This document shows positions 1 through 8,456 of a DNA stretch of 21,287 nucleotides, piece by piece (positions within the stretch are counted from its first letter, which is position 1; every line of letters begins with the position of its first letter). Position numbers and translations under genes: made by a program. The stretch is from a virus, in IMG/VR virus record IMGVR_UViG_3300044729_000553, positions 1 through 21,287 of that record, one strand, 5' to 3'. The notes under the pieces were generated by a model that saw nothing but the letters and a program-made list of their open reading frames with translations, had not been told where the DNA came from and did no database searches.

Positions 1-776
1 TCTCCTTTTGCTAATTGATTTGCTCTTTGTTTTCCAACAGGAGTTCCACAACTACCCCAACCATTCTTATTTGCATACTCTAATGCTCTTTTAGCATTAT
101 TCTTTACACCATCTGGATAGTCCGAATAACTTTCCATTTCAATTCTCTTTCCTACTTTATATCTACTATCTTTTTTAACTAATGCTTTTATCATTGAAAG
201 AAACATAGTAGCTTCATCTTCGGTTAAATCTTCAATGTCTTTATCCAACATATCTTCCGAAGATGCTTTAATCAATTTATTACTGAAAATACCTTCGATT
301 GAGAATCCTTTGACTTTACCAGTCTTTACATAATCATTCCAAATATTATCATCTGTAATTTTAAAAATACCCATCCAAGTTCCTTCAGGTACATTTAAAC
401 CAAAATTATTACTTTTGTCTAATTTACCTGTCTTAACCCATGATTCCACCAAATCGACTCCTTTGATGGTTTTATCATGTTCTAATGTTGCTTTATCAGT
501 ATATTTTTTTCTTAAATAATTCTGTGCAATTTTAGCCACAGTATCTTTTGTAAAGAATACATGATAGGGTTGTCCTTCACCATCAATCCTTAATATATTT
601 TTATCAGGTATTAAGATTGGCCCTATAAGCATTTTCTTTTCAGTATCAACTGCTGCGAATTGAGTTTTCTCCTTATCAAAATAAATAAAGTCAGATTCAA
701 TTGCTGGCGATTCCACTAATGATATCGCAAACACTTCATCTTCGTTATCTTCTATTTGTAATTCGTATAGTTTCAT
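1..776 (-). CDS. Prohead maturation protease, XkdF-like, C-terminus cut by window edge
   Basis: Read from the ATG at 776; the frame stays open for 258 codons to the window edge, so the C-terminus is missing. It resembles the XkdF-type phage serine proteases that cleave scaffold and capsid proteins during head maturation. Visible marks are an N-terminal ESPAIESDF segment (residues 22-30), an LEHD motif with the likely catalytic His100, the following LVESW (109-113), and KGFSIEG (156-162) with the likely nucleophile Ser159. Residues 175-200 are an acidic, probably helical linker. From about residue 216 a second segment begins (YPDGVKNNAKRALEY, then GWGSCGTPVGKQRANQLA); I recall similar segments in Bacteroidota phage proteins but know no function for it. 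The gene follows the tape measure gene after 31 bases and is far from the capsid gene, an unusual place for a head protease. Family assignment rests on motif recognition. Confidence 0.82.
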   Translation of the reverse strand, partial: MKLYELQIEDNEDEVFAISLVESPAIESDFIYFDKEKTQFAAVDTEKKMLIGPILIPDKNILRIDGEGQPYHVFFTKDTVAKIAQNYLRKKYTDKATLEHDKTIKGVDLVESWVKTGKLDKSNNFGLNVPEGTWMGIFKITDDNIWNDYVKTGKVKGFSIEGIFSNKLIKASSEDMLDKDIEDLTEDEATMFLSMIKALVKKDSRYKVGKRIEMESYSDYPDGVKNNAKRALEYANKNGWGSCGTPVGKQRANQLAKG

Positions 777-779
777 AAT

Positions 780-812
780 GTAATAACATTAAAGTATTTA
801 AAAATTGTTATC
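780..812 (-). promoter_or_regulatory. 33-base dyad element, copy B, upstream of protease gene
   Basis: On the plus strand this reads TAATAACAT, 11 bases, then AAAAATTGTTAT, flanked by G and C. It matches the copy at 20957-20989 at 29 of 33 positions. The right arm contains the stop codon of the tape measure gene, and the protease ATG lies 3 bases beyond the left end. Conserved spacing and dyad symmetry suggest a promoter or operator; function is inferred. Confidence 0.5.
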
Positions 813-3036
813 CCCCACTAAATGTTGCTGCTCTACTTGTTCTGCGGTCTAATGCCTGTTGAGAACTAACATCACCACTTACAACATATGCTTTAATAGG
901 AGCAGATGCTCTACCTAATGTTTCTGCTAATTGAGTATTTGGATTTTGTCCACCTGTTGTTTGTATTTCAGGTGCTGCTGCTCCTGCAACTCTCGGTGCT
1001 GGTATGTTAGGTGCACTACCAACTGAACCTCCACTACCTCCTCCACCAGTTACACCGGCTTGTGATGCTGCTTGATTTATTTGTGAAATTGATTTAACTG
1101 CTGATGCAATTGTTGATGCAATACTTAAACCTGCTGATATAGTATTAATTGTAACCCATGGTTGTCCAAAGGTTACGGGTGATGCTGCAACTGCTTTTGC
1201 ATTTGCTATACCTGTGTTTGCAATAATTTGTCCGATAGATGCAGCTTGTGATATTACAATACCTGCAATTGCTAATGCTTTATTCTTTCCTGCAACTTGA
1301 CTTAATACATTACCGAATTGTTCAAATAATCCCAAGTAAGCCATATTAATATCATGCTTCGCTTGTGCTGCAGCTTTCTCAGTTGCAATCTCTTGGTCAC
1401 TTACATTCTTTCTAGCATCTGCATATTTCTTTCTGATTTCTGTTTTTTGAAATTCAGTTAATTCAGTATCAGCTAAATCATTTATTTCTTGTTCTTTTAA
1501 TAACTCTCTCTTTTCAGCTAATCTTTCTAAATCTTGTTGGAAGTCTCCATCTATTCTTGCATTCTCTGCATCTAATGCTTCTATTTGAGATTGTAATCTA
1601 ACTGCAAGTATACCTCTCTCTTCTTCTGCAAGGTCTTTTTTCTTTTGTGTTTTAAACTTCTCTAAATCAATTTCAGCTTTAACTAAATCGTCATTATCTA
1701 CTGCGTATTGTTTACGAATATCGTATAAAGCTTTTTGATACTGACCCTCAGTAATTTCACCTTTGGCAACTCTTAAATCTAATGCCAAAGTTTCTGCAGC
1801 TAACTTATCTTGTAATACTTTATCTGCGTTCTCTTTATCTTCTTTTGCGTATTTATCTGTAATTTCAGTATTTGCTTTTTGTCTAGCTTGCTCAATTATT
1901 TTTGTATCTTCTCCGTATTTAACTGCTTGAGCCTTTAACGCATCATACTTTATTCTTACTTCTTCTAATTCCTTATCTTTTGCACCTAATGTAGAAAGTC
2001 TAGCTTCTTCTAAACCTTTTTTAAGTTCTTCAATTTCTCTCTTTCTTTCTGCAATTCTTGCATCACTTCCAGCTTTTGCTTTACCTGATAATTGTTTATT
2101 CTTATCTTGTTCAATTTTAAGTTCTTCGGCTTTATTATTTAATCCTACTTCTTGTGCAGTTGCATATGCATCTTTTGTTGCTTGTTGTCTTTTATTTAAA
2201 TTTTCAGTTAATTTCTTTAATCCTTCTGCATCTGCTTTACCTAAATTATCATTATATAATTTAACAGCATCTTGCTCATCTTTATAGGCCTGTTCGTATG
2301 TTTCTTTGGCTTGTCTGAATTGTGTTTCTCTAATCTTTTGAGCAGATGCACCATTTGCTTTTAATTGAGCCAATTCAACTCGGTTTCTTCTATTTGCAGC
2401 TGCCTGATTTAAGTCTAATAATTGGTTTTGAGTTTCTAATGCTCTATTAAGTGAATTCGTTGCAGCTTCAGCTTCTTTCGTACCGGTTGCCATTTCATAT
2501 AATGCAGATACCGCAAGACCTATTACAACTACTAATGCACCAATACCTGTTGCAATTAATGCAGCAGATAATGCTTTTGCACCTGCTGCAGCAGCAGCTT
2601 GTGATGCACCTAATGCAACAAATGATTTAGATAATGCAGTATTTACAACTGTGTATACTTTTGTAATACCTGTTAAATCAAAGAATCCCTTTGCAATGTC
2701 AGTTATATCTTTACCTAACTCTACAAATGATGCCTGAATATTTGTTAATTTAAGTGCAGAGAATTGTTTTAATGTAGTTAAAGTTCCACCAAGTTGTCCA
2801 CCTATTTGTCCAATAGGTCCTGGTAATGCACCTAATACATCAACAAAATTACCAGCTCCTGCTCTTGCAGCAACTAATGAATCTTGCACATCATCTATTT
2901 GTTGTTGTAAACGAATAAACTCTTCCGAACCTGCGGCAGTTTCTCTCAATTGCTTTTTAAGTGCTTTAAGTTGGGCAATAGATGGTTCTACATCTGTCTC
3001 TACATCAACTTTGACTTTTATCGTTTTGTCTGCCAT
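808..3036 (-). CDS. Tail tape measure protein
   Basis: A 742-residue protein expected to fill the tail tube, set its length and leave with the DNA. The N-terminus (residues 15-60) is a charged helical segment; 146-183 is a strongly hydrophobic, alanine-rich stretch (SAALIATGIGALVVVIGLAV) able to span a membrane; about 195-590 is a long Lys/Glu/Gln-rich coiled coil; 595-670 is a second hydrophobic Ala/Ile/Ser region; the C-terminus is Gly/Pro-rich and ends near AYVVSGDVSSQQALDRR. This is the usual tape measure layout. At about 0.15 nm per residue it predicts a tail near 110 nm, an estimate only. The gene overlaps the preceding 50-residue ORF by 19 bases. The chosen start (MADKTIK) is the first ATG of the frame. 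No lysozyme or peptidase motif was seen. Confidence 0.88.
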   Translation of the reverse strand: MADKTIKVKVDVETDVEPSIAQLKALKKQLRETAAGSEEFIRLQQQIDDVQDSLVAARAGAGNFVDVLGALPGPIGQIGGQLGGTLTTLKQFSALKLTNIQASFVELGKDITDIAKGFFDLTGITKVYTVVNTALSKSFVALGASQAAAAAGAKALSAALIATGIGALVVVIGLAVSALYEMATGTKEAEAATNSLNRALETQNQLLDLNQAAANRRNRVELAQLKANGASAQKIRETQFRQAKETYEQAYKDEQDAVKLYNDNLGKADAEGLKKLTENLNKRQQATKDAYATAQEVGLNNKAEELKIEQDKNKQLSGKAKAGSDARIAERKREIEELKKGLEEARLSTLGAKDKELEEVRIKYDALKAQAVKYGEDTKIIEQARQKANTEITDKYAKEDKENADKVLQDKLAAETLALDLRVAKGEITEGQYQKALYDIRKQYAVDNDDLVKAEIDLEKFKTQKKKDLAEEERGILAVRLQSQIEALDAENARIDGDFQQDLERLAEKRELLKEQEINDLADTELTEFQKTEIRKKYADARKNVSDQEIATEKAAAQAKHDINMAYLGLFEQFGNVLSQVAGKNKALAIAGIVISQAASIGQIIANTGIANAKAVAASPVTFGQPWVTINTISAGLSIASTIASAVKSISQINQAASQAGVTGGGGSGGSVGSAPNIPAPRVAGAAAPEIQTTGGQNPNTQLAETLGRASAPIKAYVVSGDVSSQQALDRRTSRAATFSGG

Positions 3037-3170
3037 GCGTGTCGTTTTATTTTATACCAAACATCTTTCCATGTATTAGGTAATTGATATTTACCTTTAG
3101 CTATTTCAATTCTTTCAGTACCATTTTTGTATTCGTCTAGCTTTAAAAGCTCTAATATATTATCTAACAT
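3018..3170 (-). CDS. Small ORF overlapping the tape measure start, unknown function
   Basis: A 50-codon frame from the ATG at 3170 (MLDNILELLKLDEYKNGTER, ending IKRHAWQTKR). It fills the gap between the hub/lectin gene and the tape measure gene and runs 19 bases into the latter. The gap before it carries the motif TTGTTATTA on the coding strand, shared with other gene starts in this window. The protein is Lys-rich and basic, with a short amphipathic N-terminal helix likely. Tail assembly chaperones usually sit just before a tape measure gene, but this product is far shorter than those, and I see no slippery site that would extend it. I cannot name it. The coding call rests on position, overlap style and plausible composition. 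Confidence 0.5.
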   Translation of the reverse strand: MLDNILELLKLDEYKNGTERIEIAKGKYQLPNTWKDVWYKIKRHAWQTKR

Positions 3171-3209
3171 ATCTTAATAACAATTTAATTATTTTCTATT
3201 ATTGAATGA

Positions 3210-4811
3210 TTATACATTTCTACCCAATGTTGTTACGAATGTTGTCACAGAAGTATTTAAATCTGCAACTTGAGTTGAATTAAGTCCTGCACCAATTGTA
3301 AATAAACCATATTGTCTATCACTAAAACTGCCAGGGCCTGCACTTGTTCTCTCTGCTAATAATCCAATAGGTAAACTATCTAATGATAACGTTTTAGAAG
3401 CACTTATTAAAGAACTACCATTTAACCAAATACTACCTGTGTTTAATAAATTATTAGTTAAAAAATATCCAATTTTAGTAGTATCTGTTACTTCAATTCT
3501 ACCAGTAGAAAGTGTGTTTAAAGATGCATATCTTGTATTACCATCTCTACCTAAATTGTCCAATGCAAAGAAAGTAAATGGAGGGAATGATGTAACACCC
3601 ATATCAGATGCTGCAGTTAAACTACCTGAATTTATAGTATATGCCGATAAGTGCATACTTCCAGTTAATGTAAGCACTGGGTTTGGAGATAGATTTGTAT
3701 TACCCCAACCTGTTGTACCATTACCTTGAACATAATTTGTATTAAATGTAACACTACCTGTCCAACCTATTTGATAAGACCCAGTATCTATTAAGTTATA
3801 ACTTGTAGATGAAGAAGTGCCTCCAACTAATGGATATACTGCTTTCATTTTTTCCCATAAGTTATAAGATTTTAAATCTAATACTAATTCATTTACTGCA
3901 TTTGCATTAGAACCTGAGATACCAGTAGCCGCAATAAATTTAGCTGCATCAGGGTCAGTTGCTGGAATATTATAAATTATACTACTTGTAATTGTATAAT
4001 TTTCACTACTACCAACTAAAAACGATGCACTTATTGTTGTATTTGTACTTCCTGTTACTGCAAGTGTAGTTGCACCATTTACATTGATACTCATTGTTAC
4101 ACCATTTCCTGGATAACTTACAGGTGCTAATGATGCGGTAATAGTATTAAATGGTTTTATTAAAGAACTACCACTACCATTTGCAGTTAACGTTGCAATC
4201 GTAGTTCCATTATCATAAATTTTAAATTCACCATCTTGTCCATCTTCTGTATAAGACCAACTAACTGATGAAGATTGTGGTACTGCTGGAATTGTATCAA
4301 ATACATCAGGAATAACTGGCCCTAATAATTGTAAATTACATGTACCATCTTTAAGTGAGTAATCATTTATTGCTCTTAAATGCCAATAGTTTCCTCTGAA
4401 ATTTACTATGTCATTCAATTCCATTTTAAAATAATCAGCAAGAGGTATAATTGCAGAACAATTTAATATTCTTGTTTTTGGATTATAAAGAAATTCAATA
4501 TACTTTTCCCAATATTTTGTATAAAGTGAATTATCTGGTATCTCACCATAAGATGCAGCTTCATTATTAAAAAGTAATGAATCACTATCTGTTGTAGGAA
4601 AATTACCACTTACTACATTATAATTGTCAAAATAAGGGAATGCATTTTGTTGAAATGTTACACCACCAAAAGCTGCTGAACCACTTTCAATCCAATAAGT
4701 TTGACAATCAAGTAAACCATTATAAAATAATAAACGAGGTAATACTCTTGCAGGTGTGTAATCTGCATTGTTTATGTAAGTTGGTATGTATATTGGTATA
4801 ATTTGACTCAT
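3210..4811 (-). CDS. Tail hub C-terminal part fused to lectin-like receptor-binding domain
   Basis: A 533-residue chimera. Residues 1-170 (PRLLFYNGLL, SLLFNNE, YWEKYIEFLYNPKTRIL, LNDIVNFRGNYWHLRAINDY, LQLLGP) match a segment I recall from tail hub proteins of marine phages, where it normally follows the kind of sequence seen in the neighbouring 671-residue protein. Residues about 180-285 look like a small beta-sandwich linker. Residues 288-533 resemble a concanavalin-like module common at phage fibre ends: an entry segment with LWEKMKAVYPLVGG (318-331) and a terminal FSDRQYGLFTIGAGL followed by a helix and TTLGRNV. The inferred role is tail tip structure plus binding of a cell-surface glycan. 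It starts 11 bases after the 671-residue gene. Hub and lectin-like assignments are from memory of sequence patterns. Confidence 0.7.
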   Translation of the reverse strand: MSQIIPIYIPTYINNADYTPARVLPRLLFYNGLLDCQTYWIESGSAAFGGVTFQQNAFPYFDNYNVVSGNFPTTDSDSLLFNNEAASYGEIPDNSLYTKYWEKYIEFLYNPKTRILNCSAIIPLADYFKMELNDIVNFRGNYWHLRAINDYSLKDGTCNLQLLGPVIPDVFDTIPAVPQSSSVSWSYTEDGQDGEFKIYDNGTTIATLTANGSGSSLIKPFNTITASLAPVSYPGNGVTMSINVNGATTLAVTGSTNTTISASFLVGSSENYTITSSIIYNIPATDPDAAKFIAATGISGSNANAVNELVLDLKSYNLWEKMKAVYPLVGGTSSSTSYNLIDTGSYQIGWTGSVTFNTNYVQGNGTTGWGNTNLSPNPVLTLTGSMHLSAYTINSGSLTAASDMGVTSFPPFTFFALDNLGRDGNTRYASLNTLSTGRIEVTDTTKIGYFLTNNLLNTGSIWLNGSSLISASKTLSLDSLPIGLLAERTSAGPGSFSDRQYGLFTIGAGLNSTQVADLNTSVTTFVTTLGRNV

Positions 4812-4822
4812 AATAATTTATT

Positions 4823-6838
4823 TTAACAGAAGAATCCACTTCCGTATCCTATTGTTCCGTTTATTCTATTAATTTCAATTATTTCTGCACCACTATATGT
4901 TTCAACAAAATAATAAAATCCAGTAACAGGAGATGAAGAATATCTATCATAATATAAAATCTCACCTTGTGCTAATGTTCCTGAAACAGTATATACATCA
5001 TATGTAATTGGTGAAGTACATGCATAAGTAGGACTAGATGATGGTGTAAGTGTTACTTGACCTGCATAAAACGTAGTAGGTGTAGGATTGATACCGCCAA
5101 TACTACCTGATAAACCAGTACCTGCAATTCTAACCAATGGGTCAGATGCAAATGTAGTTTTAACTTCAAATGTACCTTGTGAATAAAAGTTTGTTGTATC
5201 TGTATAATAAATCTTTCCGTATTCTCTATTAGCTCCTTTTGCAAATTGTTGTGAGATATAATCTTGGTCTAATGTATCTCCAAAGTTTAATTTATTTACA
5301 GCAAAGTTATTTGCAGGTATTACTTCTATCTTATCATCTAAATTAATATATTTATTGAAATCTTTTCTTTCTCCTTTATTATACCAATTGTTAAATGTTT
5401 CAACAATAAATTCATTTGGTTTAGTATTGTTTGGATAAATTACTAAATTAAACTTCTTTTGCATTCCTGAAATGAAATCTACCAATTTGATACCAGATGT
5501 ACCAAATGGCATATTAGAAGGAATGTCCATCACTCTACCATCAGCAGCCTGATTAACTTCTTTAATTTCTATAAAAGATTTAGTTGTTCCAGATGGGTCT
5601 AATGTCACAAGTGGTAAAGGTGGAGTTGCTGAATCAGGTGATTGTCTTATTTGAAAATAATAATTACCAGCAGGTATACTATTGAATTTAAACTGACTTC
5701 CTAACTCATATGTTGTATTAATACCACCTGTTCTACTTTGTTGTAGTTGGTCAAAAAAATTGATATATGATGATACTGCTTGTGTTGAATAGGGTGTTGA
5801 ACTACCTGTTTCTAACATTCTGATTTGCCATGTTCCATTTGCAGAAAGTGTACCTGGCATATTATTTACAGAGCAACTTACATTGATATTTATATTTAAT
5901 ACACCTTTCAAGTTAGTTGTTTTCTCAACTCTATATGCACCATTACTATAAAAGTTCTGCGGGTCAGATAATTCATTATACCAAGGTAGTGTATTCCAAT
6001 TACCAGATGTAAGCGTTATGTCTGTCATGCCACTTCCTGATATTGCACCTACTTTTATTTTACCATATGTTTCTAAATCAACACCTGCATATTCTGGATA
6101 TTTTAATGAATTATTACAAATCATATAAACATCATCTAAAAATGCAGAGTTCATAAACGAAGATGAATATGTATATCCTGCATATTCAAATATTGCATCC
6201 CATACAGGTTTAACTCTAATTGCAGGTTTGAAGTTTTGAACTGTCAATGCACCATCCTGGTCATCGATACCAAATAAATTTAATGAACCTTGTGTAAACT
6301 CATATCCACTACCATAATCTGCTAGGGGATAAACAATATCACCATTAAAAAGATTACCTTGCCAACTTGCTGAAATATTATCAAGTGAAGATGTGTGGTT
6401 ATATTGTGAAAGTGTATTTAAATCAGTTAAGTATGCTCTATTGATATCTCTACCAAAACTGGATAATGCACCATAGATAGTTACTTCGTATGAGTCAATA
6501 AACTTATTTGCAATTACATTTACTTTATTAAGTTGTAAATATCCATTTGATAAATAAAATCCACCAAAGTCAAAATAGCAAGGAACTTTAATATTCGTTG
6601 CAAAAAGAAATGGTGAGTCAATACTGATATCATATACATGTTCAAAAAATGCATTATTTACTTTTGTTCCTGGTAAAGTAATTTGACGACTAAAATCAGC
6701 CGGCAAAACACCAATGTCAAATATACCTGTTACGTTATTAGATAATTTAATATCCTCATCTTTAAATAGGTCTAATTGTTGTGATGGTGTTCCTGCTAAT
6801 AATCTAAACTGAAAACCTTGTGTGCTTATTACTCCCAT
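4823..6838 (-). CDS. Putative tail hub / distal tail protein
   Basis: A 671-residue beta-rich protein. Residues 1-135 contain an N-terminal tail-type domain (LFKDEDIKLSNNV, FSRQITLPGTKVN, FEHVYDI). Residues about 300-425 look like an inserted beta-sandwich. Residues 449-530 (IKLVDFISGMQKKFNLVIYP, EFIVETFNNWYNKG, DFNKYINLDDK, VNKLNFGD) match a hub-like segment I recall from marine phage tail proteins. The last 65 residues form a small Tyr/Gly/Ser-rich module (YDVYTVSGTLAQGEILYYD) of a type often appended to phage tail proteins. With the next gene it seems to make one hub in two polypeptides. Its start overlaps the stop of the 388-residue gene (TAATG), which suggests coupled translation. I see no enzymatic motif. 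Confidence 0.6.
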   Translation of the reverse strand: MGVISTQGFQFRLLAGTPSQQLDLFKDEDIKLSNNVTGIFDIGVLPADFSRQITLPGTKVNNAFFEHVYDISIDSPFLFATNIKVPCYFDFGGFYLSNGYLQLNKVNVIANKFIDSYEVTIYGALSSFGRDINRAYLTDLNTLSQYNHTSSLDNISASWQGNLFNGDIVYPLADYGSGYEFTQGSLNLFGIDDQDGALTVQNFKPAIRVKPVWDAIFEYAGYTYSSSFMNSAFLDDVYMICNNSLKYPEYAGVDLETYGKIKVGAISGSGMTDITLTSGNWNTLPWYNELSDPQNFYSNGAYRVEKTTNLKGVLNININVSCSVNNMPGTLSANGTWQIRMLETGSSTPYSTQAVSSYINFFDQLQQSRTGGINTTYELGSQFKFNSIPAGNYYFQIRQSPDSATPPLPLVTLDPSGTTKSFIEIKEVNQAADGRVMDIPSNMPFGTSGIKLVDFISGMQKKFNLVIYPNNTKPNEFIVETFNNWYNKGERKDFNKYINLDDKIEVIPANNFAVNKLNFGDTLDQDYISQQFAKGANREYGKIYYTDTTNFYSQGTFEVKTTFASDPLVRIAGTGLSGSIGGINPTPTTFYAGQVTLTPSSSPTYACTSPITYDVYTVSGTLAQGEILYYDRYSSSPVTGFYYFVETYSGAEIIEINRINGTIGYGSGFFC

Positions 6839-8004
6839 TAGATAATTAATTTATAAGCTTGACCGAAATCGAAATCAAATTGATATTGAATCAAATGGTC
6901 ATTAACGCCTGTTTTAAATACTATATTTTGAGTTGTAATTGTGATTGGTCTTACTTTATTGTTTGGTTCGTCATAAACCCAATATGCTTCATCAGTTACT
7001 AATAATTCTTTTAATACATCATTATAACTTTCAGGAATCCAAAATGAGTTTACTGAAATAGATTGTTTAGAATCAACGATATAATTTAATATACCACTAT
7101 CATAATCGTTGTAAGAAAGCGTTGAACTTTCCCATGAACCCAGTTGAGGTTGATAAGTTCTCTTTTCAGTTTCAAATGATTGTCTATTAACCATGTAGAA
7201 ATTGAAATAATCGAACTGGCCATACCTATTTTTCCACTTTATTCTTATGTTAGGGTATTTCTGTATACAATCAATTGTGTACGTTATTGGACTTCCTAAC
7301 GGTGTAGAATCGTTATACGCTTGAGTTGTGAAATATGTAAAACTTCCAGATAAAGGAAATCCTGCAGCAGATGGGCCAATTGGATATTGTGCTGTTTGTG
7401 CAGATGATGATGTATTACCACTAATAGTTAAATTAGCAGTTCCTAAATCAGAAGTATAAACTATTTTATTTGGTTGCAAAGTTCCACCAGCAGTTCCAAC
7501 ATACACACTTGCACTTCCGTAATTATCTATGAATGCAGATTGTGTCACAGGCCCATCAGTCATTAAAGGCCAGAAAGCAGATGCTGATGTAATGTTTTGT
7601 CCTATTGGTTCTTGGAATATACCATAACCATCTAATGCTTTATATGTTTGAGAACGAACATGAGAGCCTGTTACAAATGTACTACCATTATAATATTGTG
7701 TATAAAATTCAACTGCATAGTATTGTACGTTAGAAGTATTTGCTATTGCTAAATCAGTAAGAGTTGAATTGATAATTCTATTTAAGTCAAAAATACCAAC
7801 ACCCGAATTATTAGGATATTTGTTGATAATATATTCAGCCGTTGAGCCAGAAGCATTTAATCCACCTTGCCAATAATATAGATTACCTATATATTGAAAT
7901 GAAGATGAAGTTAATAGATTAGCATCAGATTCAGCAACCGTAAATATAATCGGTGATTGTGCTAAACTTACTAACGCTGGAGTTTGAGTTATTGATAGAG
8001 ACAT
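6838..8004 (-). CDS. Tail structural protein, Bacteroidota-phage type, role unassigned
   Basis: A 388-residue protein dominated by beta strands. It carries a segment near residues 250-285 (KYPNIRIKWKNRYGQFDYFN, then FETEKRTYQP) that I recognise from proteins next to tail hub genes in Bacteroidota and marine phages, where an aromatic N-R-Y/L-G-x-F-D motif is typical. The N-terminal 150 residues are Ser/Thr/Ala-rich with tyrosine-rich strands; the C-terminus ends FDFGQAYKLII. It lies between the neck-type gene (53-base gap) and the hub gene (TAATG overlap), so a distal-tail or baseplate-like role is the best guess. The gap upstream contains the GTTATTA half-site also seen near other gene starts. 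No signal peptide or catalytic motif was seen. Confidence 0.55.
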   Translation of the reverse strand: MSLSITQTPALVSLAQSPIIFTVAESDANLLTSSSFQYIGNLYYWQGGLNASGSTAEYIINKYPNNSGVGIFDLNRIINSTLTDLAIANTSNVQYYAVEFYTQYYNGSTFVTGSHVRSQTYKALDGYGIFQEPIGQNITSASAFWPLMTDGPVTQSAFIDNYGSASVYVGTAGGTLQPNKIVYTSDLGTANLTISGNTSSSAQTAQYPIGPSAAGFPLSGSFTYFTTQAYNDSTPLGSPITYTIDCIQKYPNIRIKWKNRYGQFDYFNFYMVNRQSFETEKRTYQPQLGSWESSTLSYNDYDSGILNYIVDSKQSISVNSFWIPESYNDVLKELLVTDEAYWVYDEPNNKVRPITITTQNIVFKTGVNDHLIQYQFDFDFGQAYKLII

Positions 8005-8056
8005 TTATAAATCGTTTATATAATAACCTAAATTATTTTAAAAGTATTTGATACTA

Positions 8057-8455
8057 CTATAAATCATCAACTGCCTTACTGATTTGTTCAACAACCATTT
8101 TACCAATTTCATCCATATAATCGTTAATCATAGAGTCTACTATTGGAGAATAGATTGCTTGTTCAGCAAAATTAATTGAGTCAGTATTTCCTGTACCTTG
8201 ATTTTCAACTGTATTAGATACCGTCGGGTCATTCCACCATTGTCCATACTCTGCTCCAGGAGGTGCATAGTTAATTTCAAAAGAGAATGATTTAGTTTTA
8301 TCATTCACCTTTAAAATCTTATCAGGAGTATTTGCTTTTGCTAAAGCACGTTTAAGATTACCAGGTCGTCTACGTTTAGTACCTTTTAAACTTTGTGGTG
8401 CTTTAGCAACTGTTAATCCTCCAATCTGTTTTGCTATGTCTCTTAAAGTAGGCAT
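8057..8455 (-). CDS. Neck / tail-completion protein, HK97 gp10-like (tentative)
   Basis: A 132-residue protein with a very basic N-terminal third (KGTKRRRPGNLKRALAKAN, residues 24-42), a central beta segment (KTKSFSFEINYAPPGAEYGQWWNDP) and a C-terminal helical region. The order of a basic stretch leading into GNLKRAL, then strands and a YG-x-W turn, is like HK97 gp10-type proteins that join head and tail. Its length is also about right for that group. It starts one base after the stop of the large fibre gene. The assignment rests on pattern resemblance; a tail assembly role is likely from context. Confidence 0.5.
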   Translation of the reverse strand: MPTLRDIAKQIGGLTVAKAPQSLKGTKRRRPGNLKRALAKANTPDKILKVNDKTKSFSFEINYAPPGAEYGQWWNDPTVSNTVENQGTGNTDSINFAEQAIYSPIVDSMINDYMDEIGKMVVEQISKAVDDL

Positions 8456-8456
8456 T

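Noticed and set aside
5053-5244. 63-codon minus-strand frame inside the hub gene
   Set aside because: It is fully nested in a well-supported frame, and its His/Leu-rich product has no recognisable pattern.
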